64,000 bases of DNA from Xanthomonas sp. SI (GCF_014236855.1 NZ_CP051261.1:2790001-2854000); one strand, 5' to 3'; positions 45,875 to 55,236 are shown, counted from the first letter of the stretch. A program made the numbers and translations. The notes: generated from the letters alone by a model not told the origin.

Positions 45875-47579
45875 TGGCGACCCATCCCTTCACGACTTGC
45901 GCGACACGCTTGGAATCCTGCTTGACCGCCTCGCGCGCCAGGCGCAGACGCTCTTCGTAGGCGTCGGGCAGGGCGATCGCGGGGCGGCTGCCGCCAGCGA
46001 TGCTGGCGGTATCGTCGGCCATCGACGGCAGCAGCGGGTCCTCGTCGTCCAGCATCGACACATTGGCATTGTGCGGCTCGGACTTGTCCTTGCCGGCATT
46101 CTTGGCCGGCGCCGGGCCGGCGATCTGGCGCAGCGCCGGGCGCAGCACGCCGAACAGCAGGGCCAGCACCACCGCCGCGCCGAGCAGCAGGCGCAGGCCG
46201 TTCATCACCCGCGGATCTTCCCACCAACCGGGCTTGTCCGCCGCTTCCGGCGCTTCGCGCACGAACGGGGCGTTCATCACCGACACGGTGTCGCCGCGCT
46301 CGGCGTTGAAGCCGACCGCCTGCTTGACCAGGCCTTCGATGCGGGTCAGCTCGGCGGCGCTGAGCGCCTGCTCGACCATCTTGCCCTTGGCGCCCGGCCG
46401 CGGCACGTGGTCGACCAGCACCGCCACCGACACGCGCTTGATCCGGCCCGGCGGCTGCCGGGTGTGCTGCAGGGTGCGGTCCAGCTCGTAGTTGCGGGTG
46501 GCGCTCTTGGAGCTTTCGGTCGGGGTTGCGGCGGCTGCCTGCTGGGTGTTGGCCGGGGTAGCGCCCGGGGTGCCGGCGGCGCCAGGCTGTCCAGGCGCGG
46601 CGGCGCCGGGCGGCGAATTGCTGGTCGCGCCGGGCACGCCCTGCGGGCCGGCCGCGGCGGTGCTGCTGTCGCTGACCTGCTCGCTGCGCAGCTTCGGCGG
46701 CTCGCCGTTGTACAGCTCGCGCGCTTCCTCGGTGACCGAGAAATCCATGTCCACGCTGACTTCCGGATTGACCCGGCCGGGGCCGGTCATCGGCTCCAGC
46801 AGTTCGCGGATGCGCTGGTTGTAGGAGCTTTCCTGGCGCCGCACCTGCTCGAACTGGGCCGCGTTCAGGGCCGCGTCGCTGTTCGGGTCGGCGATGGTCA
46901 GCATGCGCCCGCTCTGGTCGACCACGGTGACCCGCTCCGGGGTCAGGTCGGGGATGCTGGAGGCGACCATGTTGACGATCGCATCGACCTGGTTGCGTTC
47001 CAGGGTGGTGCCGCCGCGCAGTTCCAGCACCACCGAGGCGCTGGCCACGTCGCGCTGGCGGGTAAACGCGCTGGGCTTGGGAATGGCCAGGTGCACCCGC
47101 GCCTCGCGCACCGGGCGCAGGCTGGCGATGGTGCGCGCCAGTTCGGTCTCCAGCGCGTGCTGGTAGCGCGCGTTCTCGACGAACTGGCTGACGCCGAAGC
47201 CCGGGTCCTTCTCCATGACCTCGAAGCCCATGTTGCCGCCGTTCTCGGTCAGGCCGGAGCCGGCCAGCTTCAGCCGCGCGTCGTAGAGCTTGTCCTCCGG
47301 CACGGTGATCGCGCCGGTGGTCTGGTCGAGCTTGAACGGGATCTGCGCGGTGCGCAGCAGGTCGGTGGCCTCGGCCGTGCCCTTTTCGTCCAGGCCGGTG
47401 TAGAGCGGGGTGTACGCGGGCTTCTGCGACCAGAAGAACACGAACAGGCCCGCCGCCACGGCCACGGCGATCATCGCCATCAGACCGATGCGGCGGGTGA
47501 TCTGCAGGCTCTGCAGGCGATCGAACCAGGCGCCTGCCTTTTCGCCGCTGAGAGTGTCTTTGCTGAGCGCAAGAGCCAT
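45864..47579 (-). CDS. fliF: Flagellar MS-ring protein FliF
   Basis: 571 residues. Two membrane helices (about 30-50 and 450-470) flank a periplasmic region with YscJ-like ring-building motifs (DLLRTAQIPFKLD, ALETELARTIASLRPVREARVHLAIPK). A Gly/Pro/Ala-rich loop lies near 305-345, and the C-terminal tail binds FliG. Start ATG at 47579, 11 bases from fliE. Confidence 0.97.
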   Translation of the reverse strand: MALALSKDTLSGEKAGAWFDRLQSLQITRRIGLMAMIAVAVAAGLFVFFWSQKPAYTPLYTGLDEKGTAEATDLLRTAQIPFKLDQTTGAITVPEDKLYDARLKLAGSGLTENGGNMGFEVMEKDPGFGVSQFVENARYQHALETELARTIASLRPVREARVHLAIPKPSAFTRQRDVASASVVLELRGGTTLERNQVDAIVNMVASSIPDLTPERVTVVDQSGRMLTIADPNSDAALNAAQFEQVRRQESSYNQRIRELLEPMTGPGRVNPEVSVDMDFSVTEEARELYNGEPPKLRSEQVSDSSTAAAGPQGVPGATSNSPPGAAAPGQPGAAGTPGATPANTQQAAAATPTESSKSATRNYELDRTLQHTRQPPGRIKRVSVAVLVDHVPRPGAKGKMVEQALSAAELTRIEGLVKQAVGFNAERGDTVSVMNAPFVREAPEAADKPGWWEDPRVMNGLRLLLGAAVVLALLFGVLRPALRQIAGPAPAKNAGKDKSEPHNANVSMLDDEDPLLPSMADDTASIAGGSRPAIALPDAYEERLRLAREAVKQDSKRVAQVVKGWVASEA

Positions 47580-47590
47580 CGTTGTCTACC

Positions 47591-47953
47591 TTACAGCGGC
47601 ATGTTCATCACGTCCTGGTACGCCTGGACGAGTCGGTTGCGGACTTCCACGGTGGCGCGGAACGCCACCTGGGACTGTTGCGCGGCCATCATCACCTTGG
47701 CCAGGCCGGCGTTGGGGTCGCCCATTTCGAAGGCCTTGGCCAGATCGCCGGCCTTCTGCTGGGTTTCGTTGACGCCGCTGATCGCGCTGCGCAGGGTTTC
47801 GCTGAAGCTCGGGGCCTGCGTGCCCTGGGTCCCGGTCAGGCCCTCGATCGCATTGCTGCGCCCGGCATCGGCCACCTGCGCAGGCGCGGCCTGGCCGACC
47901 TGGCTCTGGTAGCTGCGGATCTGCGAGAGGATGGAACTGATGGAGTCGCTCAT
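47591..47953 (-). CDS. fliE: Flagellar hook-basal-body protein FliE
   Basis: 120 residues. The conserved C-terminal half (SFSETLRSAISGVNETQQKA, VMMAAQQSQVAFRATVEVRNRLVQAYQDVMNM) joins the MS ring to the rod and export gate. First gene of fliEFGHIJK, about 40 bases past a sigma-54 promoter. Confidence 0.97.
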   Translation of the reverse strand: MSDSISSILSQIRSYQSQVGQAAPAQVADAGRSNAIEGLTGTQGTQAPSFSETLRSAISGVNETQQKAGDLAKAFEMGDPNAGLAKVMMAAQQSQVAFRATVEVRNRLVQAYQDVMNMPL

Positions 47954-47991
47954 ACGGGGATGTCCATGCCGGGGCGGCTACCCGGGATGGA

Positions 47992-48006
47992 TGCAAGCGG
48001 TGTGCC
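47992..48006 (-). promoter_or_regulatory. Sigma-54 promoter of fliEFGHIJK
   Basis: Minus strand: -24 GGCAC (48006-48002), 5 bases, -12 TTGCA (47996-47992), with GG-N10-GC spacing exact. Confidence 0.85.
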
Positions 48007-48088
48007 GAAATCCGGCGGGTGCCGATCTGCTACGCGGCAGGACGGCGGAATGCGCGGCGCATCGCAACGACACGGAGCTTCGCCCGTA

Positions 48089-48136
48089 CCCTCATCCGCC
48101 CCTTCGGGGCACCTTCTCCCGCAGGGAGAAGGGGGG
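48089..48136. repeat. Xanthomonas-type double palindrome between fliE and the glycosyltransferase
   Basis: Two adjacent hairpins, GCCCC-TTC-GGGGC and CCTTCTCCC-GCA-GGGAGAAGG, preceded by CCCTCATCC. This is a widespread intergenic repeat form in Xanthomonas. It lies past the stop of the glycosyltransferase gene and before the fliE promoter, so it may end the former transcript. The rest of the 47954-48295 gap shows no gene. Confidence 0.75.
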
Positions 48137-48295
48137 CGCGTACGTGCGACGGTCGGCGCCGGATGCGTCGGCTTCCCGGCGCGGCTCGGCGGAGGGTCTC
48201 GGCCGTCGGTGTCGGCCGATTGACGCGTCGCGCCGGCGTGGGTCCTGGCCCGGATCAGGATGCAATCCTGGTGCCGGTTCCGGCGGCCGCTGCGC

Positions 48296-51200
48296 TCAGT
48301 CCGGCAGCCAGGCCGCGCGCCAGGCCTGCAGGTTGGCGCCTTCCAGCATCCAGTCGCGGCGCACCGCCGCGTGCAGCGCGTCGCCGGCTGCGGCACGGGC
48401 GGGGGCATCGGCCAGGTGCATGCGGATGGCGTTGACCCAGTCGCGGAAGCGGTTCTTGACCAGGGTGGCCGGCAACCCGCTTTGGTAGGGCGGCAGGTCG
48501 CTGGCCACCACCGGGTAGCCGCAGGCGCCGTATTCGAGCAGGCGCAGATTGCTCTTGCAGCGGTTGAACAGGTTGTCTTCCAGCGGCGCCAGTGCCAGGT
48601 CCAGGCGCAGCGCGGCCAGGGCCTGCGGATAGCGTTCGAAATCCACGCCCGGGTGCACCTCGGCCACATGCGGGCGCAGCCGCTCCGGGCACATGCCCAT
48701 GAACACCCAGTGCACCTCGCCGGCTAGCGCCTGCACCACGTCGGCGATCAGTTCCAGGTCGCCGGTGTGGCTGGCGCCGCCGGCCCAGCCGACCCGCGGC
48801 TTGGCGCCGGCGCCGGCGCTGGTCCTGGCCGGCGCGGGCAGATCGCCCCACATGCGCGGATCCAGCCGGTTGTGGACCACGCGGATGTCCGCATGCAGGC
48901 CGGCCAGGGCCTCGGCCAGGGCAGGGGTGGACACCACCACCCGGTCCACCAGCGTCGCGGCGCGGCGCAGCGAGCGCAGCACGTCCTTGGGCATCTGCTC
49001 GCGATGCACGCTCTTCAGCGGCAGGTTGGGCAGGTAGTCGTCCAGCTCGTAGACCTTGAACGCGGTGGAGAAGCGGCGCATGCGCTCCATCTTCGCCAGT
49101 TCGACGTCGCCGACCCGGCGCTGCACCACCACCGCGTCGGGGGCGATGCGCTGCATCTCCACCGGATCGAGCAGGCGCGCGTAGTAGACGCCGTCGATCT
49201 GCCCGGCCTCGGCCAGCGCCTGGAACGGCTGGATCACTCGGTAGTGGCCGCTGCCGAACGCGTCGCCGGGATGCGCCAGGATCCGCGGCAGCGGCTTCCA
49301 CGCCAGCGGCTGCCAGGAGAACTCGGATTCGCCCAGCTTGAAGCCGCCCGGCTGCTCCAGGCCCAGGCTCGGCGAGTAGGCCGGATCGTGCGCCATGACC
49401 GGCAGCCAGCGTTGCAGCAGCGCGTCGTCCGCAGTTTCCGGCCGTGACGGCGCGGGCGGTTGCAGCAGCAGCGCGTCCGGCGTCCAGACCGTCCATTCGC
49501 CCAGCGCCGCGGCGCGCAGGCACAGGTCCACGTCGGCGCCGCCGTCGGCGAAGCCGCCCGCGTCGAACCCGGACAACCGCTCGAACAGTTCGCGCCGCAC
49601 CAGCATGCAGCGCTCGGACACGGCGCTGTAGCGGTGCGCCACCTGCAGCCGGCCCATGTAGCCAGCCTGCGCCATCGGCTCGCCGGCGAAGGCGTGGCCG
49701 GCGCCGGGCAACAGCCCGGGCAGCAGACCCGCATGGGTGATGGTGGCATCCGCGGACACGCCCTTGGGACCGACGATACCGACCTCCGGGCGCTGCGCAT
49801 GGTTCATCAGTTCGTGCAGCCAGCGGCCCTGGACCACGGCGCTGTCGGCGTCCAGGAACAGCAGGTAGTCGCCATGCGCCTGGGTCGCGGCTAGGTTGCG
49901 CGCCTCGGCCTGGGCCACGCGCTGCTCCAGCGCGAACACGCGGATGCGGCCGTTGCCCAGTTCGGCCACCGCCTGCAGCCATTCGCCGACCGCTGGCGCG
50001 TCGCTGGCGTTGTCGACCAGCAGCAATTCGTAGGCCGGGTAGGCGGTGTGTTCGAGCAGGCCGACCACCAGGCGCTGCAGGGCCGGCAGATTGTCCTGGG
50101 CGATGGTCACGATCGAGACCGGCGCCTGCTGCGCATGGCCATAGTCGATGCGATGCAGTCCGCCGGGCAGCGTGTCGATCCTGGCGTCGGCATAGCCGCG
50201 TGCGCGCAGGTGGCTGGCGACGGCGCGCTGACGCGCCTCGGCGCCCGCGGCGGCGTCAGCCGGTGGCGCGATCAGCAGCGGCTCGGGCAGATGCGCCAGG
50301 CTGGCGCCGGCGTCGCGCTGGAACAGGCGCAGGATCAGTTCCAGTTCCAGCGCGCCATCGTGGTCGGGATCGAACCCGCCCAGCTCCTGTACCAGGGCGC
50401 GGCGGAACACCCAATGCCCGGCGGTCGCCAGCGGATTGCCCAGCAACAGGTCCAGATCCGGATCCGGGCGCAGCACCGGGGCCAAGGTCTGGCTGTCCAG
50501 CGCCAGCCATTCGTCGGCATACAGCGCGCTGCAGTGCGGCTGCTGCGCCAGTTCCAACACCAGCCGCAGCAGGCCGCCCTGGCAGAAACGGGTACCGGCG
50601 ACGACGCGCAGAAACCAGTCGGCATCGCCGAGTTCGGCCAGCGCGGCGTTGAGGTCGGCGGCCTCGTCGGCGGACGCCAGCGGCAGATGCCGGACCCGCG
50701 GATCCGGCCACGGCGTGGCCGTCGCGGCGCCGAGCACGGCCACGCTCAGCGTGGCGAAGGCGGCGCCGTCCAGCAGCAGGCTGTGCAGGCTGGCTTGCAG
50801 CGCGGCCGCGTCGGCGTTGCGCGCATCCAGCAGCACCGCGATCCGCGCGCCGCCGCCCAGTTCCGCCAGGCGCGCGTCGAACAGGGCGCGCTTGGCCGGC
50901 GGCAGCTGCCGCTGCGCCTGCCAGTCGCGCAGCGCCAGCTGGGCGCGGCCGCGCGCATACGCGGCCTGGATCGCCTGCAGCAGATCGACCGGTTCGGCGT
51001 TGCCTCCGTCCAGTGGCGTCACATGGACCAGGCGCACGTCGCCGTCGCCGCGGTACCAGCCCATGGCACGCACGCCTCGGCGGAAATCGTCGTGGCCCTG
51101 GTCGCCGATCCCCGGCTGGTCGCGGCCGGCTTGGCTGAATTGGTCCTGCGTCACCCGGAAGCGGGTCAGCGGCCTGGCCAGCAGCGCCAGGTTGCCGCGG

Positions 51201-51823
51201 TGCAGCAGCTTGGCGTACAGGGCCAGGTCGCCGACCCAATGGATCACCTTGCCGTCGAGCATCATCAGCTGGTCGCCGATCTCCAGCAGATCCTGGCGCC
51301 GGCACAGCACGCAGCTGGGCTCGCCGATGAAGTTGATGGTGTGGTCGGCGAGGAAAGACAGCAGTTCGGGGCCGTCGAGCAGCACGTCGCCTGCGAACGG
51401 GAAGCTGGTGGCGTGAATGTCCGGCAGCGGCGCATCGTCGCCATCGATGCGCTGCCGGCGCGAGGAGGCCAGCACCACGTTGGGGCTGGCCTGCATGGCC
51501 CGCACCAGCGCGGCGATGCAATCCGGTTCCAGCACGTCGTCGTCGTGCAGGAATTTGACGTATTCGCCCTGCGCCAGGCCGATGCCCTTGATGGTGCTGC
51601 CGAGTTCGCCGTGACGGAACGGGTTGCGCTCGTAGCGGATCGGGAAGCTCGCGCTTGCGCGCTTGCGCTCCACCGCCGCGGCGATCGCGCCATCGGGATT
51701 GTCGTCGCAGATCACCAGTTCCAGCGCCGGATAGGTCTGGCCCAGCACGCTGTCGAGCGTCCGCTCGAAGTACCGGAACTTGTAGGTCGGCATGACGATG
51801 CTGACCAGCGCGTGGGAACTCAT
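48296..51823 (-). CDS. Large multidomain glycosyltransferase, probable flagellin glycosyltransferase
   Basis: 1,175 residues. The N-terminal GT2 domain (1-about 260) begins VSIVMPTYKFRYFERTLDSVLGQTYPALELVICDDNPDG and holds the DxD-like HDDDVLEPD. The middle region (about 320-850) contains a degenerate GT2-like unit and a second clear GT2 unit (PVSIVTIAQDNLPALQRLV, LLFLDADSAV, SGFDAGGFADGGADVDLCLR). The C-terminal part (about 880-1175) resembles a GT4/GT1 fold (PRVGWAGGASHTGDLEL, LRLLEYGACGYPVVASDLPPY). No signal peptide or membrane helix, so cytosolic. Its place between fliE and a sugar-biosynthesis operon, with a sigma-54 promoter, suggests it adds glycans to flagellin before export. Acceptor and donor are inferred, not shown. 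Start ATG 51823. Confidence 0.85.
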   Translation of the reverse strand: MSSHALVSIVMPTYKFRYFERTLDSVLGQTYPALELVICDDNPDGAIAAAVERKRASASFPIRYERNPFRHGELGSTIKGIGLAQGEYVKFLHDDDVLEPDCIAALVRAMQASPNVVLASSRRQRIDGDDAPLPDIHATSFPFAGDVLLDGPELLSFLADHTINFIGEPSCVLCRRQDLLEIGDQLMMLDGKVIHWVGDLALYAKLLHRGNLALLARPLTRFRVTQDQFSQAGRDQPGIGDQGHDDFRRGVRAMGWYRGDGDVRLVHVTPLDGGNAEPVDLLQAIQAAYARGRAQLALRDWQAQRQLPPAKRALFDARLAELGGGARIAVLLDARNADAAALQASLHSLLLDGAAFATLSVAVLGAATATPWPDPRVRHLPLASADEAADLNAALAELGDADWFLRVVAGTRFCQGGLLRLVLELAQQPHCSALYADEWLALDSQTLAPVLRPDPDLDLLLGNPLATAGHWVFRRALVQELGGFDPDHDGALELELILRLFQRDAGASLAHLPEPLLIAPPADAAAGAEARQRAVASHLRARGYADARIDTLPGGLHRIDYGHAQQAPVSIVTIAQDNLPALQRLVVGLLEHTAYPAYELLLVDNASDAPAVGEWLQAVAELGNGRIRVFALEQRVAQAEARNLAATQAHGDYLLFLDADSAVVQGRWLHELMNHAQRPEVGIVGPKGVSADATITHAGLLPGLLPGAGHAFAGEPMAQAGYMGRLQVAHRYSAVSERCMLVRRELFERLSGFDAGGFADGGADVDLCLRAAALGEWTVWTPDALLLQPPAPSRPETADDALLQRWLPVMAHDPAYSPSLGLEQPGGFKLGESEFSWQPLAWKPLPRILAHPGDAFGSGHYRVIQPFQALAEAGQIDGVYYARLLDPVEMQRIAPDAVVVQRRVGDVELAKMERMRRFSTAFKVYELDDYLPNLPLKSVHREQMPKDVLRSLRRAATLVDRVVVSTPALAEALAGLHADIRVVHNRLDPRMWGDLPAPARTSAGAGAKPRVGWAGGASHTGDLELIADVVQALAGEVHWVFMGMCPERLRPHVAEVHPGVDFERYPQALAALRLDLALAPLEDNLFNRCKSNLRLLEYGACGYPVVASDLPPYQSGLPATLVKNRFRDWVNAIRMHLADAPARAAAGDALHAAVRRDWMLEGANLQAWRAAWLPD

Positions 51824-51914
51824 GCAGGATTGACCGTCTCGAAGAAGAAAAGCCGCAGCGGCGGTGGTATCTGGCGCCAGCGTCTGGCGGATGCCGCATC
51901 CGATCCGATGCCTA

Positions 51915-51929
51915 TGCAACATGCGTGCC
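51915..51929 (-). promoter_or_regulatory. Sigma-54 promoter of the glycosyltransferase gene
   Basis: Minus strand: -24 GGCAC (51929-51925), 5 bases, -12 TTGCA (51919-51915), with exact GG-N10-GC spacing. The ATG lies about 90 bases downstream. Both boxes are perfect, the same quality as those before fliE and fliL. Confidence 0.8.
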
Positions 51930-52307
51930 GGGGCGCGAGCGACCGGCTCCATCTCGCTAGCGCGTGGCCTGCCCAGGGTTGCCCGGTGTCGGTGCGCTGT
52001 CCCGACGGTACACGACCTCGATCCAGTCGGTGCGCAGGCTCTCCAGTGCTCTACACGTGTAAATTGATCCGATTCGGCATGCTATAGCCGTGGCGGCAGC
52101 GGTGAGCGCAGCGTCCAGGAAGCAGAAAAGAGCGTGCTTAAGCGCAGGTTTACTGTCGGCGTTGCTCGAGCCGGGCGGCGGCCGGTGCTGAGCGGTGCGG
52201 CAACCGGAGACACCGCGCCAAGCCCAACCGCTGGCCGTGGCCGGAGGCGATGCCCGCGGCAGAGCGTTGGGCGAGCGAAAGCCTTGGTGCTTGGCTACTG
52301 GAGCGGC

Positions 52308-52327
52308 CGCGGCCAATGGTGGCCGCG
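52308..52327 (-). terminator. Hairpin after the last glycan-operon gene
   Basis: Perfect 8-bp stem (CGCGGCCA/TGGCCGCG), 4-base loop, 12 bases past the FkbM gene stop. There is no U-run, so it is only a candidate. Confidence 0.35.
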
Positions 52328-52339
52328 TGTCCTGTGGCC

Positions 52340-53461
52340 TCACTCCACGTAGAGAATGGTGTCGAAGAAATACATCGAGTAGTGGCGCAGCCGGAATTGG
52401 GCGTCCGGATAGATCTCATCGAGCACGGCCACGATGTCCAGCAGATCCAGCGCATGGTGATAACAGGTGATCGCCATCCGCGGGCGGCAGCGGCCGATCA
52501 GCTTGGCCGCACCGCGCAGGACGTGCGGCTCGAAGCCCTCCACATCCATCTTGAGCAGCGTGATCTGCTCCAGCACGTCGTCCAGGCGCACGCTGGGCAC
52601 CTGGATATCGCCGTCGGCCTCGACCCGGCTGCCCATGGTGCCGCTGGCCAGGAACGACAAGGGCTGGTTGGAATCGGACACGGCCTCGTTGTGAAGAAAG
52701 ATCGGGCCGGATGTTGACTGCAGGCGGCGTTGCAGGGCGGCGAAGTTGCGCGGGTCCGGTTCGTAGGCGTGGATCGATGCGTAGCGGTGGCGTGCCGCGG
52801 TCATGAACTTGCCGACCGTATCGCCATCGTAGGCGCCGATGTCGACGTAGTGCTCGTGGTCGTGCAGCACGATCGGCGTGTCGCTGGAGGAATACATGGA
52901 AAAGTATTCCTGTTCTATCGGGCAGATCACATCCAGCAATTCCGCTCTGTTGCCGGTCATGCGCAGGCGCAGTACCGCGTCCAGCGTGGCGCGACTGAGC
53001 TCGTCTTGCAGACGCAATCTCAATGCGGCGAAATCGGCTGCGTGCTCTTGCGTCTGCGCGCGCATGAGCTTTCCCGTCTGATAGATCCACTGCCGGTCCA
53101 GGGCATAGAGCAGTTCTGGCAGATCGACTACTCTGCCTGGCAGCGTACGCGCCAGGTGATCGAAATACAGCCACGTCGACAGCAAGAAGGCGCAGTTCAC
53201 CGCAATGGAATTCGGCTGCTGCGGGCTTGAGAAGTGGGCGGCGACGGTGCGGATCTCGTCGAAGTCAGGGGCCTTGTCGCGATTGGCATGGAGGTAGTCG
53301 TCCGCCGCGATCAGGCGGAGCTTTGCGGATCGTTTCCGCAGTTCCCCCACGAGGAGACTGACGAAATCTCCCAGGGTGGAACTCGGCGCCAGAAACACGA
53401 TCGTTTCCGCGCGCATGCAGGCTTCCAGCAAGTCTGTATCGTGTTGGCTGGTATATGTCAT
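52340..53461 (-). CDS. FkbM-family methyltransferase
   Basis: 373 residues. The C-terminal half is a Rossmann methyltransferase: the S-adenosylmethionine loop is YVDIGAYDGDTVG (205-217), an acidic residue follows strand 2 (AYEPDPRNF), and the FkbM hallmark is LLKMDVEGFEPHVLRGA (302-318). The first 200 residues form a separate domain that I do not recognise. FkbM enzymes usually O-methylate sugar or polyketide hydroxyls. In this operon a sugar O-methylation is likely; flagellin amino sugars of Pseudomonas syringae carry a 2-O-methyl group. Last gene of the operon, ATGA overlap with the upstream acyltransferase. Confidence 0.85.
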   Translation of the reverse strand: MTYTSQHDTDLLEACMRAETIVFLAPSSTLGDFVSLLVGELRKRSAKLRLIAADDYLHANRDKAPDFDEIRTVAAHFSSPQQPNSIAVNCAFLLSTWLYFDHLARTLPGRVVDLPELLYALDRQWIYQTGKLMRAQTQEHAADFAALRLRLQDELSRATLDAVLRLRMTGNRAELLDVICPIEQEYFSMYSSSDTPIVLHDHEHYVDIGAYDGDTVGKFMTAARHRYASIHAYEPDPRNFAALQRRLQSTSGPIFLHNEAVSDSNQPLSFLASGTMGSRVEADGDIQVPSVRLDDVLEQITLLKMDVEGFEPHVLRGAAKLIGRCRPRMAITCYHHALDLLDIVAVLDEIYPDAQFRLRHYSMYFFDTILYVE

Positions 53462-54087
53462 GGTCGTCCGCCGTTGAGAATATGTGCGCCTTGAGGCATC
53501 AAGGCATCATGAAAGCAGCGATCCGGCAGGGCAGCCGGCAGCATGCTAGGCAACAGCCACTCGCAATGGCGGCCGATCTTGGCCTTGGCTGGGGCAATGC
53601 AGCCCCGGCCCAGGGTGCTGCATTGCCCGATCTCCACGTCGTGGCCCAGCAGGACGCCTGCCTGCAAGGTGACGCAAGCACCCAGGCGCACGTTCTGCTC
53701 GACGATCACTTGCCGCTCCAGCCAGCTACCGGGACCGATGCTGCTGCCGAAAGCCAGGTTGCAGCCGGGGCCGACATAGACATTGCCCATCAAGCGCACG
53801 TCGGTATCGACGTGGGCATGCGGCGAGACAAGATTGATCGTGCGATAGCCGGCCAGGCGCACGTCGGCCAGCAACTTATGCCGCGCATGGTTGACCGCGC
53901 GTTCGTCGAGCGCGATGAACACCTCGGTGGTGCTGGCAACGTAGCGCGCCAGCAGTTGGCCAAGATCGAAGTTGTAGTGGTCGGCCGACGTCAGCGCTAG
54001 ACGCGTATGGACAAGCCCGCAGTCCTGCGCGGTACGCTGCGCCTGTTCCAGCGCAGCGCCTTCGCCCAGCAATACGAGCGACTTCAT
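53458..54087 (-). CDS. Left-handed beta-helix (hexapeptide) acyltransferase
   Basis: 209 residues starting MKSLVLLGEGAALEQAQ. The N-terminal part (1-95) is a small alpha/beta domain without a clear nucleotide-binding GxGxxG. From about 95 to 185, hexapeptide repeats ([V/I]x-G-pattern: AHVDTDVRLMGNVYVGPGCNLAFGS in two segments) predict a left-handed beta helix of the NeuD/PglD kind. It may transfer an acyl group from CoA or ACP to the sugar amine. It overlaps both neighbours by 4 bases (ATGA). It is the second such enzyme in this operon; the two may act on different positions. Confidence 0.75.
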   Translation of the reverse strand: MKSLVLLGEGAALEQAQRTAQDCGLVHTRLALTSADHYNFDLGQLLARYVASTTEVFIALDERAVNHARHKLLADVRLAGYRTINLVSPHAHVDTDVRLMGNVYVGPGCNLAFGSSIGPGSWLERQVIVEQNVRLGACVTLQAGVLLGHDVEIGQCSTLGRGCIAPAKAKIGRHCEWLLPSMLPAALPDRCFHDALMPQGAHILNGGRP

Positions 54088-55223
54088 GTCGGCTCTCCCA
54101 GCACGTTGGCGCGATACCACAGATGCTGCAGCACCAGTTGGGTTTCGTAATCGCCGTGCATGAACTTCCGGGAATGGGGGCCGAGAACTGCTTGCATGCG
54201 CTCCAGTACCGCGGTGTCTTCGGCGATGACCTCGTGTTCGATGCGAATCAGCGCGCTCAGCAAGGCGGTGAAGTCCGTGCGTTCGCTTTTTCGGCGAGCG
54301 GTCATCACCCACAGGTGGTAGTCGGTTTCGTGCGCGGACACTGGATCGTATTGTTGCAGCACGAAACTGTCGCCACGCACGCTGTAAAAGTTCACATTAG
54401 GGTAAATGAACCAGTTATAGAAGGCCGATTCCTCGCCGTAGCCATCGCAAAGCGCGCTATACCAATTCGCATGTGGCGTGATCGACGCTTTTGCGGGGAA
54501 GCTCAGTTCGCTCAGGGCAGGGCGCATACGCGATTGTAGAAGCTCCTGTATGTGAGACGGAACGTTAGCCGGGCGCTCCACATTAGCGGAAGGCTTACGT
54601 GCGTCCGCCATCAGCGGGCTGAACGTCTTGGGATGGACGAACGGAACATGGTTGTAGTCCTTGACGTTCTCCATGTTCAACTTCCAGTTGTAGCGCACGC
54701 GGTGGCAGCTGTAGATGATCTGCGAATCCAGGTGCATCGACGCTGCGCGGATATCCTCCAGAAACTCGGGCGAGAACTGCTCCTGCAGCGGCAGCGGATC
54801 GTCCGAGAAGTTCACGAACAGTAACTGGCCGATCTGTTCCAGACGGAACTGGGTCAAGCAAATGCCGGCTTTTTCTTCGGCACTGAACTGGTACAGCCCG
54901 GAATTGGGCAGTCCGCGCAGCTCGCCTTCCGCGCCGAACGACCAGGCGTGGTAGGGGCAGACCAGCGGACGCTTGCCCTGGCGTTCGATCTGGATCGCCG
55001 ACTGACGGTGCGGGCACTGGTTGAGGAAAGCACGGATACCGGCGTCGGTGCGCTGGATCAATACCGGTATGCCTGCCACCTGGCGCGAGAAGAACTGGTT
55101 GCGTTCCCGCACCATCGAGGAAAAGCCGACGAAATTCCACAGCTTGCCGAACAGCCGCTGCTGTTCCAGGCGCAGGGTGTGCTCGCTGATGTAGTGCTCG
55201 GCATCGAGTGCGTGGCGGGTCAT
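54084..55223 (-). CDS. Rieske-type aromatic-ring-hydroxylating oxygenase, alpha-subunit-like
   Basis: 379 residues. The N-terminal Rieske domain has the [2Fe-2S] ligands Cys70, His72, Cys89 and His92 (NQCPHRQS, LVCPYHAWSF). The catalytic domain has the mononuclear-iron motif ENVKDYNHVPFVHP, with His192 and His197 and the electron-bridging Asp189. All metal ligands are present. Such enzymes hydroxylate or desaturate a substrate with electrons from a reductase, sometimes through a ferredoxin; neither partner is encoded nearby. In a glycan operon the substrate may be the acyl group or the sugar. Start ATG 55223, with a 13-base gap to the NeuD-like gene, the widest in the operon. Confidence 0.88.
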   Translation of the reverse strand: MTRHALDAEHYISEHTLRLEQQRLFGKLWNFVGFSSMVRERNQFFSRQVAGIPVLIQRTDAGIRAFLNQCPHRQSAIQIERQGKRPLVCPYHAWSFGAEGELRGLPNSGLYQFSAEEKAGICLTQFRLEQIGQLLFVNFSDDPLPLQEQFSPEFLEDIRAASMHLDSQIIYSCHRVRYNWKLNMENVKDYNHVPFVHPKTFSPLMADARKPSANVERPANVPSHIQELLQSRMRPALSELSFPAKASITPHANWYSALCDGYGEESAFYNWFIYPNVNFYSVRGDSFVLQQYDPVSAHETDYHLWVMTARRKSERTDFTALLSALIRIEHEVIAEDTAVLERMQAVLGPHSRKFMHGDYETQLVLQHLWYRANVLGEPT

Positions 55224-55236
55224 GGTGCGGGTCCTG

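Larger units (their letters stand above)
51824..52339. other. Intergenic region between glycan operon and glycosyltransferase
   Basis: 516 bases with no credible gene; the minus-strand frame from 52343 to 51957 is Pro/Arg-rich and lacks a ribosome-binding site. It holds the sigma-54 promoter at 51915-51929, a 10-bp palindrome TACACGTGTA near 52054-52063, and an 8-bp hairpin at 52308-52327 after the last glycan gene. Base composition is slightly more A/T-rich between 52040 and 52150. Confidence 0.5.

Noticed and set aside
51957..52343. A 128-codon minus-strand frame between the FkbM and glycosyltransferase genes
   Set aside because: The translation is Pro/Arg/Ala-rich with no recognisable domain or ribosome-binding site, and the sigma-54 promoter of the next gene lies 28 bases past its end.
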